From: Promicromonospora sukumoe 327MFSha3.1
GTDB taxonomy: Bacteria > Actinomycetota > Actinomycetes > Actinomycetales > Cellulomonadaceae
NCBI RefSeq assembly: GCF_000385135.1
Contig: NZ_ARQM01000011.1
Location: 248,001-312,000 of the forward strand
Direction: 5' to 3'
Length of the DNA: 64,000 nt
Of the stretch, positions 1 to 8,970 are shown one piece after another (the first letter of the stretch is position 1; each line of letters begins with the position of its first letter). The position numbers and the translations under genes were made by a program. Below the pieces are notes generated by a model, which was not told the DNA's origin, made no database searches, and was given only the letters and a program-made list of their open reading frames with translations.

Positions 1-318
1 CCCCACGAACAGCACCGGGATGATGGTCAGCGCGCTGACCAGCGGGAACATCGTCCTCGCGCCGAACCGGTCGGTCAGCGCCCCCACGGGGATGCGCCCC
101 ACGGACCCGACCAGGACGGGCACGGCGACGAGCACCGACTGCTGCAGGTCCGACAGCGCGTACTCGACCCCGTACGCCTTGCCGAGCGGGCTGATCAGCG
201 CCCACGCCCAGAAGTTCACCGCGAAGCCCACGGTGGCCAGCGCGAGCTGCACGCCCGCCGACGACGTCCCGCTCGCCTCGGTCCGCCGGCTCGCCCGGCT
301 GGGTGGTGCCTGCGCCAT
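1..318 (-). CDS. narK: MFS nitrate/nitrite transporter (NarK-type), N-terminal part
   Basis: This is the first 106 codons of a major facilitator transporter; the rest lies beyond the left edge. A Ser/Arg-rich cytoplasmic tail of about 20 residues is followed by a membrane helix at about 23-43 (rich in Phe/Trp/Ala) and another at about 62-80. The loop between helices 2 and 3 carries the MFS signature GALTDRFGAR (79-88). The ATG at 318 lies one base after the narI stop and has AGGAG just upstream, so it is the last visible gene of the narGHJI operon. Position after narI is classic for nitrate uptake/nitrite export, which is why NarK-type is preferred over a generic MFS. Substrate is inferred from context. 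Confidence 0.8.
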   Translation of the reverse strand, partial: MAQAPPSRASRRTEASGTSSAGVQLALATVGFAVNFWAWALISPLGKAYGVEYALSDLQQSVLVAVPVLVGSVGRIPVGALTDRFGARTMFPLVSALTIIPVLFVG

Positions 319-319
319 G

Positions 320-1075
320 TCAGCTCCTCCTGGCAGGTCCGGTGGGCGGCTCCCACCCGGGACGGGGGCGGTGCGCACCGGACCCGCCGGGCGCCGCGGT
401 CGTGCGCCCCTCGTCGCGCGACCGGTACACGACGTACGGCCGGAACAGGTACGGCACCGGGGCGGAGAACGCGTGCACGAGCCGCGTGAACGGCCACAGC
501 GCGAACAGCAGGAACGCGGCCACGATGTGCACCTGGAAGGCGACGGGCACCCCCGCCATCAGCTCGGGCTGCGGCTGGAGGTACCAGAGCGAGCGGAACC
601 AGGGCGAGATGGTCTCCCGGTAGTCGTACCCGTGCTCGGTCACGAGCTGCGTGGTGGCGGTAGCCCACGCCCCGGACAGCACCGACAGCGCGAGCATCGC
701 GTACATGACCTTGTCCATCACGGTCGTCGCGAGGAACACGGCGCTCGTGGCCCGCCGGCGGTAGATCAGGATGAGCAGCCCGAGCACCAGCACGGCGGAC
801 GCCGCCGACCCCGCCAGCGCCGCGACCAGGTGGTAGACGTCCTCCGGGATGCCGACCGCCGCCGTCCACGACGCCGGGATCACCAGGCCCGCGAGGTGCC
901 CCAGGATCACCACGAGCAGCCCGATGTGGAACAGCGGGGAACCGATGCGCAGCAGCCGCTTCTCGTACAGCTCTGACGAGCGCGTGGTCCAGCCGAACCG
1001 GTCGTAGCGGTACCGCCACACCGACCCGACGACCAGCACGGCGAAGGTCACGTACGGCAGCACCACCCAGAGCAT
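320..1075 (-). CDS. narI: Respiratory nitrate reductase gamma subunit (cytochrome b)
   Basis: NarI is the membrane diheme cytochrome b that takes electrons from menaquinol and passes them to NarH. The 251-residue product has five hydrophobic helices. It shows the two pairs of heme-ligand histidines with family spacing: SPLFHIGLLVVILGH (His50 and His60, 10 apart) and a second pair 18 apart in the VHIVAAFLLFALWPFTRLVH segment. The ATG at 1075 overlaps the narJ stop as TGATG, so translation is coupled. Length is slightly above the roughly 225-residue norm because of a Gly/Pro/Arg-rich cytoplasmic tail of about 25 residues. Confidence 0.95.
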   Translation of the reverse strand: MLWVVLPYVTFAVLVVGSVWRYRYDRFGWTTRSSELYEKRLLRIGSPLFHIGLLVVILGHLAGLVIPASWTAAVGIPEDVYHLVAALAGSAASAVLVLGLLILIYRRRATSAVFLATTVMDKVMYAMLALSVLSGAWATATTQLVTEHGYDYRETISPWFRSLWYLQPQPELMAGVPVAFQVHIVAAFLLFALWPFTRLVHAFSAPVPYLFRPYVVYRSRDEGRTTAAPGGSGAHRPRPGWEPPTGPARRS

Positions 1076-1815
1076 CACGTCCACGGCGGTCCACCCCCTG
1101 CGGCGTCGGCCCCGTCCGCCCCGAAGCCCGGCAGCCCGGTCAGCCCGACCAGCTCCGCGGGCGGACCCTCCGCGACGAGCGCCGCCACGCGCTCCAGCGT
1201 CCGCGTGTCGACGGGCGGCAGCGTGAGGCAGACCGCCTCCACCGCCGCGACCCACGGCGAGCCCTCGGCGGCGAGCGCCTGCCGGAGCACCTCGATGCCG
1301 TCGCGGTGGGCGGCGAGCAGCGCGCCGACGATGCGGGCGCCGTCGCCGTCGGCCCGGGCGGAGAGCTCCAGCACGCTGCCGAGATGGTCGGGCAGCTCGC
1401 CGCGGGTGACCTCCCAGCCGACGGCGCGGTAGGCCTCGGCGAACCGGAGCAGCGCGGCGCCGCGGCGGCGCGTGTCGCCGGCCGCGTAGTACGACAGGTA
1501 GAGCGTGCAGCGGAGCTTGAGGTCGAACGTCGCGACGTAGGCGGCCTGGAGCGCCGCGATGTCGCCGTCGGTCAGGGCCGTGGCCAGGCCGGTCAGGCGT
1601 TCCGCCACGGGCGGCGGCAGGTGCCCGACGGCGGCGCGCACCTCGTGTGTGGCCCGCACCGCGTGCTCGTCGGGGTACGCCAGCAGGAGGGACGCGGCCA
1701 TGTGGGCCAGCCGCCGGTCGCCGTCGGACAGGGAGACCGGGGCGAGCGGCTCGCCCGCGGCGACCGGGCGGGCGCCGCGGCGGAGCATCGGGCGGGGCAG
1801 GAACGAGAGGCTCAC
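1075..1815 (-). CDS. narJ: Nitrate reductase assembly chaperone (delta subunit)
   Basis: NarJ is the TorD-like cytoplasmic chaperone that guides molybdenum cofactor insertion into NarG and membrane attachment of NarGH; it is not part of the final enzyme. The 246-residue all-helical product contains the family stretch DLKLRCTLYLSYYAAGDTRRRG followed by FAEAYRAVGWE (the first given here as DLKLRCTLYL, then SYYAAGDTRRRG) and a conserved ELPDHL. The GTG start at 1815 overlaps the narH stop. An ATG at 1788 is a possible shorter start. The gene sits between narH and narI with overlaps on both sides, as usual for the operon. Confidence 0.93.
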   Translation of the reverse strand: MSLSFLPRPMLRRGARPVAAGEPLAPVSLSDGDRRLAHMAASLLLAYPDEHAVRATHEVRAAVGHLPPPVAERLTGLATALTDGDIAALQAAYVATFDLKLRCTLYLSYYAAGDTRRRGAALLRFAEAYRAVGWEVTRGELPDHLGSVLELSARADGDGARIVGALLAAHRDGIEVLRQALAAEGSPWVAAVEAVCLTLPPVDTRTLERVAALVAEGPPAELVGLTGLPGFGADGADAAGGGPPWT

Positions 1816-3467
1816 GACGTCTTCCCCTCGTCGTCCGGCGGGAAGAGGCCGTCCGGCCGGCCGTTGCCGTCCCAGTTCAGGAGGTTGACCCGGCCAGGGG
1901 TGGACGGCCCGTTCGGCGAGTCGGCGGTCTGCCGGGACGACAGCGCGTGGAAGTTCTCCACGGCGACCGGGACCGGCGGGCCCGACGACTCCCCCAGGGG
2001 CCCGGCGCCGCCCATGCCCGGACCGCCCTCGTAGTCCAGGGAGCACGCGATCTCCTCGAGGTCGCGGGCCTGCTCGGCGTGCGCCGTCGGGATCACGTAC
2101 CGGTCGTCGTACTTGGCGATCGCCAGCAGCCGGTACATCTCCTCGACCTGCGGGCCGGTCATGCCGACGGCGCTCGCGGTCGCCTCGTCCGGGGTGTTGC
2201 CCAGGTTCACGTCGCGCATGTAGGAGCGCATGGCGGCCAGCCGGCGCAGCACGCGTTCGACGGGCCGCGTGTCCCCGGCGGTGAACAGCCCCGCGAGGTA
2301 CTCCAGCGGGATGCGCAGCCTCGAGATCGCCGCGAAGAGCGTGCGCGGGTCCTCGCCGTCGTTCCCGGAGCTCGCGACGACGTCGACGACGGGGGACAGC
2401 GGCGGGATGTACCAGACCATGGGCAGCGTGCGGTACTCGGGGTGCAGCGGCAGCGCCACCTCGTAGTCGCTGATCAGCTTCCAGATCGGGGACGCCTGCG
2501 CGGCGTCGATCCAGTCCTCGGGGATGCCCTCGCGGCGGGCGGCGGCGACCACCTCGGGGTCGTGCGGGTCCAGGAACAGGGACCGCTGGGCGGCCAGGAG
2601 CTCGTGCTCGTCCTCGACCGACGCCGCCTCGGTGACCCGGTCGGCGTCGTACAGCACGAGGCCGAGGTAGCGCAGGCGGCCCACGCACGTCTCCGAGCAG
2701 ACGGTGGGCAGGCCCACCTCGATGCGCGGGTAGCAGAGCGTGCACTTCTCGGCCTTGCCCGTCTTGTGGTTGAAGTAGACCTTCTTGTACGGGCAGCCGG
2801 TGACGCACTGCCGCCAGCCGCGGCAGGCCTCCTGGTCCACGAGCACGATGCCGTCCTCGGCCCGCTTGTACATCGCGCCCGACGGGCAGGACGCCACGCA
2901 CGCCGGGTTGAGGCAGTGCTCGCAGATGCGCGGCAGGTAGAACATGAACGTCTGCTCGAGCTCCTCGGCGACGTGCTCGCTCATGTGCTTCAGCACGGGG
3001 TCGTCCTGCATCGTCGCGGTGGACCCGGCGAGGTCGTCGTCCCAGTTGGCCGACCACTCGATCTTCATGTCCTTGCCCGTGAGCAGGGACCTGGGCCGCG
3101 CCACCGGGGTGTGCGCGCCCTGCGGGGCGGACAGCAGCATGTCGTACTCGTAGGTCCAGGGCTCGTAGTAGTCCTGGATGGACGGCATCTTGGGGCTGGC
3201 GAAGATGGTCGCGAGCTTCTTCAGCCGGCCGCCCGCGCGGAGCTTCAGCCGACCCCGCTTGGTCCGGACCCAGCCGCCGTGCCACTCGTCCTGGTCCTGG
3301 TACGTGCGCGGGTAGCCCAACCCGGGGCGGGTCTCCACGTTGTTGAACCAGACGTACTCCGTGCCGGACCGGTTGGTCCACGCCTGCTTGCAGGTCACCG
3401 AGCACGTGTGGCACCCGATGCACTTGTCGAGGTTCATCACCATCGACATCTGGGCCATGACCTTCAT
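1812..3467 (-). CDS. narH: Respiratory nitrate reductase beta subunit (iron-sulfur)
   Basis: NarH relays electrons from NarI hemes to NarG through one [3Fe-4S] and three [4Fe-4S] clusters. The 551-residue product has the expected Cys clusters: CIGCHTCSVTCKQAW near the N-terminus, CEHCLNPACVASCPSG at about 186-201, CRGWRQCVTGCPYKK at about 219-233, and CTLCYPRIEVG plus CSETCVGR at about 247-270. The Trp in CRGWRQC marks the [3Fe-4S] site. The start MKVMAQMSMV matches the family N-terminus. It lies 52 bp after narG and overlaps narJ. Confidence 0.96.
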   Translation of the reverse strand: MKVMAQMSMVMNLDKCIGCHTCSVTCKQAWTNRSGTEYVWFNNVETRPGLGYPRTYQDQDEWHGGWVRTKRGRLKLRAGGRLKKLATIFASPKMPSIQDYYEPWTYEYDMLLSAPQGAHTPVARPRSLLTGKDMKIEWSANWDDDLAGSTATMQDDPVLKHMSEHVAEELEQTFMFYLPRICEHCLNPACVASCPSGAMYKRAEDGIVLVDQEACRGWRQCVTGCPYKKVYFNHKTGKAEKCTLCYPRIEVGLPTVCSETCVGRLRYLGLVLYDADRVTEAASVEDEHELLAAQRSLFLDPHDPEVVAAARREGIPEDWIDAAQASPIWKLISDYEVALPLHPEYRTLPMVWYIPPLSPVVDVVASSGNDGEDPRTLFAAISRLRIPLEYLAGLFTAGDTRPVERVLRRLAAMRSYMRDVNLGNTPDEATASAVGMTGPQVEEMYRLLAIAKYDDRYVIPTAHAEQARDLEEIACSLDYEGGPGMGGAGPLGESSGPPVPVAVENFHALSSRQTADSPNGPSTPGRVNLLNWDGNGRPDGLFPPDDEGKTS

Positions 3468-3519
3468 GTGGTCGCGCTCCGCTCCGGACTCGTTCCTCGT
3501 CCTGCGTGTCGCCGCTCGG

Positions 3520-6500
3520 TCATTCGTAACGCACCTCCTGCGAACGACGCCGGACCACGGTCACCTCGTCGCGCTGGTTGCCGGTGGGCCCCAGGTAGTT
3601 GAAGGCGTAGGAGAGCTGGGCGTACCCGCCGGCCAGGTGCGACGGCTTGAGCAGGATCCGCGTCAGCGAGTTGTGGATGCCGCCGCGCAGCCCCGACGCC
3701 TCCGCGATCGGCACGTCCACCGTGCGGTCGGTGGCGTGGTGCATGTAGACGGTGCCTTCCGGCATGCGGTGGCTCACCACGGCCCGCGCCACGACGACGC
3801 CGTTGCGGTTCACGGCCTCGACCCACTCGTTGTCCGCGACGCCGATGCGGGCGGCGTCGCCCGGGGACATCCAGATGTTCGGCCCGCCGCGCGAGAGCGA
3901 GAGCATGAACAGGTTGTCCTGGTACTCGGAGTGGATGGACCACTTCGAGTGCGGGGTGAGGTAGCGGACGACGACCTCGGCACCCTCCGCGGGCCGATCG
4001 ACCACCGGGCGTCCGGACTCGGCCAGCGAGGGGGAGTCCGGGAACAGCCGGTGCATGTCCAGCGGCGGCCGGAACACCGGGAGCTGCTCGCCGAGCTCCA
4101 CGAGCCAGTCGTGGTCCAGGTAGAAGTGCTGCCGCCCGGTCAGGGTGTGCCATGGCTTGAGCCGCTCGACGTTCACCACGAACGCGCTGTACCGGCGTCC
4201 GCCGTGCTCGCTGCCCGACCACTCGGGCGACGTGATCACGGGGGTGGGCCGGGCCTGGACGTCGGCGAACGTGATGCGCCGGCCCTCGTCCTCGCGCGCC
4301 AGGTCGGCCAGCGGTCGCCCGGTGCGGCGCTCGACGCGCTCGAACCCCTGGACCGCGAGGCGGCCGTTGGTGGTTCCGCTGAGCGCCAGGATCGCCTCGC
4401 ACGCGTGCGTGTCGCGGTCCAGCCGCGGACGTCCGGCCACCGGACCGTCCGGCACGAGCCCGTTGATCTCGCCGAGGCGCCGCACCTCGGCGTCGGGCGA
4501 GAAAGGCACGCCCTTGGTGACCATGCCGACGCCGTCGGTCAGCGGGCCGAGCGCGGCCATCCGGGCCGCGAACGCCGGGTAGTCCCGCTCGACCTCCACG
4601 ATCTTGGGCATGTTCACGCCCGGCACCAGGTGCCGCCCGCGGAACGGCACGTTGCCGTCGGTCAGCGTGCCGTGGGGCACGGCCATCTCGTCGGGGGTGT
4701 CGTGCGCCAGCGGCGAGGCGACGACGTCCTGCCGCACGCCCAGGTGGTCGATCGCCATCGCGGAGATCTTCCGCGCGATGGCGTGGAACGCGGCGAAGTC
4801 GGTCTTGGTCTGCCACGGCGGGTCGATGGCCGGGCTGAACGCGTGCACGAACGGGTGCATGTCCGTCGAGGACAGGTCGTGCTTCTCGTACCAGGTCGCG
4901 GCGGGCAGCACGACGTCGGAGAACAGCGTGGTGCTCGTCATCCGGAAGTCCATCGTGACCAGCAGGTCGAGCTTGCCGCGCGGGGCCTCGTCGCGCCAGG
5001 TCATGGTGCTCGGACGACGCTCCGGTGCGGACTCCTCGGCGAACACCGCGGAGTCGGTGCCCAGCAGGTGCTTCAGGAAGTACTCGTTGCCCTTGCCGCT
5101 CGACCCGAGGATGTTGGCCCGCCACACGGTCAGCACGCGCGGGAAGTTGGCCGGGTCGTCCGGGTCCTCGACGGCGAACCGCAGCCGGCCCGCCTTCAGC
5201 TCGTCCACCACGTGCTCGGCCGGCGGCTTGCCCGCCGCCCGGGCCTCGTCGGCGAGGTCCAGCGGGTTGCGGTCGAACGTCGGGTAGCTCGGCATCCAGC
5301 CGCGCTGCGCGGAGTCCACGAGCGTGTCCGCCGTCGTCCGCCCCGCGAAGGTGCCCGGGGCCAGCGGCGAGGCCAGCGTGTCGGCGGGCAGGCCGTCGTA
5401 CCGCCACTGGTCGGTCGCGAGGTACCAGAACGCCGTGCCGATCATCTGCCGCGGCGGCCGCACCCAGTCCAGCCCGCCCGCGTACTGCGCCCAGCCCGTC
5501 ACGGGGCGGCACTTCTCCTGCCCCACGTAGTGCGCCCAGCCGCCGCCGTTCACGCCCTGGCAGCCGGTCATCGTGGTCAGCGCCAGGAACGCGCGGTAGA
5601 TGGTGTCCGAGTGGAACCAGTGGTTCGTACCGGCGCCCATGATGATCATCGACCGGCCGTCGGAGTCGACGGCGTTCTGCGCGAACTCCCGCCCGATCCG
5701 GGTCGCGGCGGCCGCGGGAACGCCCGTGATCTCCTCCTGCCACGCCGGGGTGCCGGGCGCGGGGTCGTCGTAGCCCGTGGGCCAGTCGCCCGGCAGGCCG
5801 GGGCGGCCCACGCCGTACTGGGCGAGCATCAGGTCGAACACCGTGGTCACCAGGTGCCCGCCGACGCGCCGCACCGGCACGCCGCGCACGACGACGCCCT
5901 TGCCACCGGTGTGGGCGTCGTCGTCGGGTCCGGGGACCACGTCGAAGCGGGGGAGGGCGACGGCTGCGGTCTCGACAGGCTCGATCAGCGGTGTCGGCCC
6001 CCCGCTGGTCGAGCCTGTCGAGACCCCCGGAAGGTCGGCCCCGCTGGTCGAGCCTGTCGAGACCCCCGGGAGGTCCGCGATGCTCAGCGCCGGGTCCACG
6101 TCACCGAGGTCCAGGTTCCAACGCCCCTCGTCTGCCTCGCCGTACCGGTGGCCCAGCGTGCCGTTCGGCACCACGGGCGAACCGTCGGCGTCGAGCAGCA
6201 CGGGCTTGAAGTGCGGGTTGGCCTCGGCGGTGACGCCGGGCAGGACGTCGTCGGACAGGTCGGCCGCCGTCAGGAACTTGCCCGGGACGTACGCCTCCTC
6301 GGCGTCGCCCGCCGCGTGCTGCCCCGCGCCGGACGAGGGCACGGGGTCCAGCCGCACGAGGAACGGCGAGTCGCTGTACTGCTTGAGGTAGGCCGCGAAG
6401 CGCTCCGTGCGCCGGTCCACGAGGTACTCGCGCAGGATCACGTGCCCCATGGCCAGGGCGAGCGCGCCGTCCGTGCCGGGGTGCGGTGCGAGCCACGCGT

Positions 6501-7382
6501 CGGCGAACTTGGTGTTGTCCGCGTAGTCGGGCGAGACCGCCACCACCTTCTGGCCGCGGTACCGGGCCTCCGTCATGAAGTGCGCGTCCGGCGTGCGCGT
6601 CACCGGGATGTTCGAGCCCCACATGATCAGGTAGGCGGCGTTCCACCAGTCCGCCGACTCCGGCACGTCCGTCTGGTCGCCGAACACCTGCGGGGAGGCC
6701 ACCGGGAGGTCGGCGTACCAGTCGTAGAAGCTGAGCATGGTGCCGCCGAGCATCTGCACGAACCGCGCGCCCACCCCGTGCGAGACCATCGACATCGCGG
6801 GGATCGGCGAGAACCCGGCGATCCGGTCCGGCCCGTGCTCCTTGATCGTGTGCACGTGGGCCGCCGCGACGATCTCCGCCGCCTCCTCCCACGTGGCCCG
6901 GACCAGGCCGCCCTTGCCACGCGCCCGCTTGTAGGCGCTCGCGACGGCGGGGTCGCCGGTGACCTCGGCCCACGCGCGGACCGGGTCCTCGGTCCGGGCC
7001 CGCGCCGCCCGGTAGGCCTCCAGCAGCACGCCGCGCACGTACGGGTAGCGCACCCGCGTGGGCGAGTACGTGTACCAGCTGAACGCGGCCCCGCGCGGGC
7101 AGCCGCGCGGCTCGTACTCGGGGAGTCCGGGCCCACCGACGGGTAGTCCGTCTGCTGGGTCTCCCACGTGATGATGCCGTCCTTGACGTACACCTTCCAC
7201 GAGCAGGACCCCGTGCAGTTCACACCGTGCGTGGAGCGGACCACCTTGTCGTGCGACCACCGGTCCCGGTAGAACGAGTCGCCGCCCCTGCCACCCTCCA
7301 GGTACAGCCGGCGCAGGTCCTCGGACACCTCCCCTCGGCGGAGGTGCCGTCCCAGCCTGACGAGTGCGTCCTCGGTGGCCAT
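3520..7382 (-). pseudogene. narG: Respiratory nitrate reductase alpha subunit, interrupted by a one-base frameshift
   Basis: NarG is the molybdopterin subunit that reduces nitrate to nitrite. The reading frame from the ATG at 7382 gives the conserved N-terminus (DRWSHDKVVRSTHGVNCTGS, then DYPSVGPDSP) and then goes out of frame at the GGGG run at 7120-7123. Conserved sequence resumes in the next frame (EYEPRGCPRGAAFSW) and stays intact to the stop at 3520. Restoring one base gives about 1287 residues, close to the 1247 of E. coli NarG. The break falls between the first ligands of the FS0 cluster (HGVNCTGSC) and its last Cys (RGCPRG), so an unrepaired product would be inactive. The interior also carries a repeat-derived insertion (GVSTGSTSG twice) near 5968-6069. 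Everything else looks functional and narHJI are intact, so a recent mutation or a base-calling error in a homopolymer are both possible. A weak ribosome binding site is seen; a GTG 15 bp upstream is an alternative start. Confidence 0.85.
5968..6069. repeat. Three copies of the GGTCTCGACAGGCTCGACCAGC family inside narG
   Basis: One copy at 5968-5990 and two direct copies 39 bp apart at 6003-6030 and 6042-6069. They are translated as a GVSTGSTSG-type insertion in a variable loop of NarG, in frame. Confidence 0.88.
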
Positions 7383-7485
7383 CTTTTTCAGTTTCACCTG
7401 GGGTCTGGGAATGCGCGACCTGGCCTGCGGCGCAGATGCCGCGGGCAACCCCTCACACCGCGGGCCGGCCCCCTGTGCGTTCTTC

Positions 7486-7501
7486 CTTACGGTCGATTAA
7501 C
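7486..7501. promoter_or_regulatory. Possible GlnR-type box between narG and the nas operon
   Basis: CTTAC, six bases, TTAAC, matching the actinobacterial nitrogen-regulator layout (GTNAC-N6-GAAAC) only partly. It lies in the 257-bp divergent region 7383-7639, which has no gene. No convincing -35/-10 pair was found there; a lone TAGGTT occurs at 7535-7540. Confidence 0.25.
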
Positions 7502-7639
7502 TGCTCTTTGTCGGGCGATGAAACACCGCCTCCTTAGGTTCCTGGCTGTCGGTCCGACGTCGGGCCGGCCCCGGACGGGCACCTGTCGGTCCGGGCGCGC
7601 CCGGCGTCGTCGGGCATACGCCCATGCAGGGAGGACGAC

Positions 7640-8968
7640 GTGTCCACTCCGACCACACGTGACCAGGCACCCACACCCAGCGAGCCCGCCGTCCGGCGGC
7701 GCACCGGCCGCTGGATCGAGCACTGGGACCCCGAGGACAAGACCCTCTGGGAGGACGGCGGCCGCCGGACCGCCCGGCGCAACCTCGTGCTCTCGATCTT
7801 CGCGGAGTTCCTCGGCTTCGGGGTCTGGGCCATCTGGTCGATCGTCGTGCCGCAGCTCCCCGCCGCGGGCTTCGACCTCAGCGTCGACCAGATGTTCTGG
7901 CTCATCTCCGTGCCGAGCCTCGTCGGCGCCACTCTGCGCATCCCCTACACGTTCGCCGTGCCGGTGTTCGGCGGCCGCAACTGGACCATCGTCTCCGCGC
8001 TGCTCCTGCTGCTGCCGACCGGCGCGCTCATCCTCACCGTCGGCGACCCCACCACGCCGTTCCCCGTGCTGCTCGCCGCCGCGGCGCTCGCGGGCCTGGG
8101 CGGCGGCAACTTCGCGTCGTCGATGGCGAACATCTCCTTCTTCTTCCCCGAGAAGGAGAAGGGCGCGGCCCTGGGCTGGAACGCCGCCGGCGGCAACATC
8201 GGCACGGCGGCCGTGCAGCTCGCGGTGCCGCTCGTCATCGTCACCGGGGCGGGCGTCGCGCTCGACCGGGCCGGCCTGATCTTCGTCCCGTTCATCCTGC
8301 TGGCCGCGTTCCTCGCCTGGCGCTACATGGACAACCTGTCCACGGCCAAGGCCGACCCGCGCTCGTTCGGCGTGGCGGTGCACCACAAGCACACGTGGGT
8401 CATCAGCTTCATCTACATCGGCACGTTCGGGTCGTTCATCGGCTACGCGGGCGCCTTTCCGACGCTCCTGGCGGCGCAGTTCCCCCAGGTCGCGATCCCG
8501 CTCGCCTTCGTCGGCGCGCTCGTGGGGTCCATCGCCCGCCCGCTCGGCGGCATCCTGGCCGACCGCGTGGGCGGCGCCCGCGTGACCATCGGTGCGTTCG
8601 CCGTGATGGCGCTCGGCGCCGTGGGCGCGATCACCGCCCTCGGCTCCGGGAGCTTCGCGCTGTTCTTCGGCTCGTTCCTCGGCCTGTTCGTCGCCACGGG
8701 CGTGGGCAACGGCTCCGTCTACCGGATGATCCCCGCGGTCTTCCGGGCGAGCGGCGGGACGGCGAAGGCCGCGGCCGGCTGCATCGGCATCGCCGGCGCC
8801 ATCGGGGCGTTCGGCGGGTTCCTCATCCCGCGCGGGTTCGCCCTGTCCACCACGGTGGCAGGGTCGATCGTGCCCGCGCTGTGGCTGTTCATCGGCGTCT
8901 ACGCGGTGATGGCGCTGGTCTGCTGGCTGGTCTACGGCCGCGGCGCCATGGCCGAGGCGCGGGTCTGA
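7640..8968 (+). CDS. narK: Nitrate/nitrite MFS transporter
   Basis: The 442-residue product is a 12-helix MFS permease of the nitrate/nitrite porter family. It begins with an unusual acidic, Trp-containing head (RTGRWIEHWDPEDKTLWEDG) that is typical of actinobacterial NarK/NarU-like proteins. Glycine-rich nitrate-signature-like stretches follow in the pore helices (AGLGGGNFASSMANISFFFP at about 154-173; the glycine-rich FVATGVGNGSVYRM segment in helix 10). The GTG start at 7640 has GGAGGAC just upstream. It ends 2 bp before the assimilatory nitrate reductase, so it most likely feeds nitrate to that enzyme. It is divergent from narG. Confidence 0.9.
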   Translation: MSTPTTRDQAPTPSEPAVRRRTGRWIEHWDPEDKTLWEDGGRRTARRNLVLSIFAEFLGFGVWAIWSIVVPQLPAAGFDLSVDQMFWLISVPSLVGATLRIPYTFAVPVFGGRNWTIVSALLLLLPTGALILTVGDPTTPFPVLLAAAALAGLGGGNFASSMANISFFFPEKEKGAALGWNAAGGNIGTAAVQLAVPLVIVTGAGVALDRAGLIFVPFILLAAFLAWRYMDNLSTAKADPRSFGVAVHHKHTWVISFIYIGTFGSFIGYAGAFPTLLAAQFPQVAIPLAFVGALVGSIARPLGGILADRVGGARVTIGAFAVMALGAVGAITALGSGSFALFFGSFLGLFVATGVGNGSVYRMIPAVFRASGGTAKAAAGCIGIAGAIGAFGGFLIPRGFALSTTVAGSIVPALWLFIGVYAVMALVCWLVYGRGAMAEARV

Positions 8969-8970
8969 CC

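Noticed and set aside
3340-7146. A 1268-codon open frame antisense to narG
   Set aside because: Arg/His/Val-rich shadow of a high-GC gene; narG on the other strand has unambiguous motifs. The same reasoning removes the long frames at 1647-3602, 46570-49392, 52432-55764 and 60424-63093.
6627-7448. narG as two separate genes
   Set aside because: The two frames align end to end with one NarG; a single-base change explains them better than two genes.
8395-8970. N-terminal extension of the assimilatory nitrate reductase
   Set aside because: That part of the frame overlaps the transporter and is Arg/His-rich; the molybdopterin domain begins at ATG 8971.
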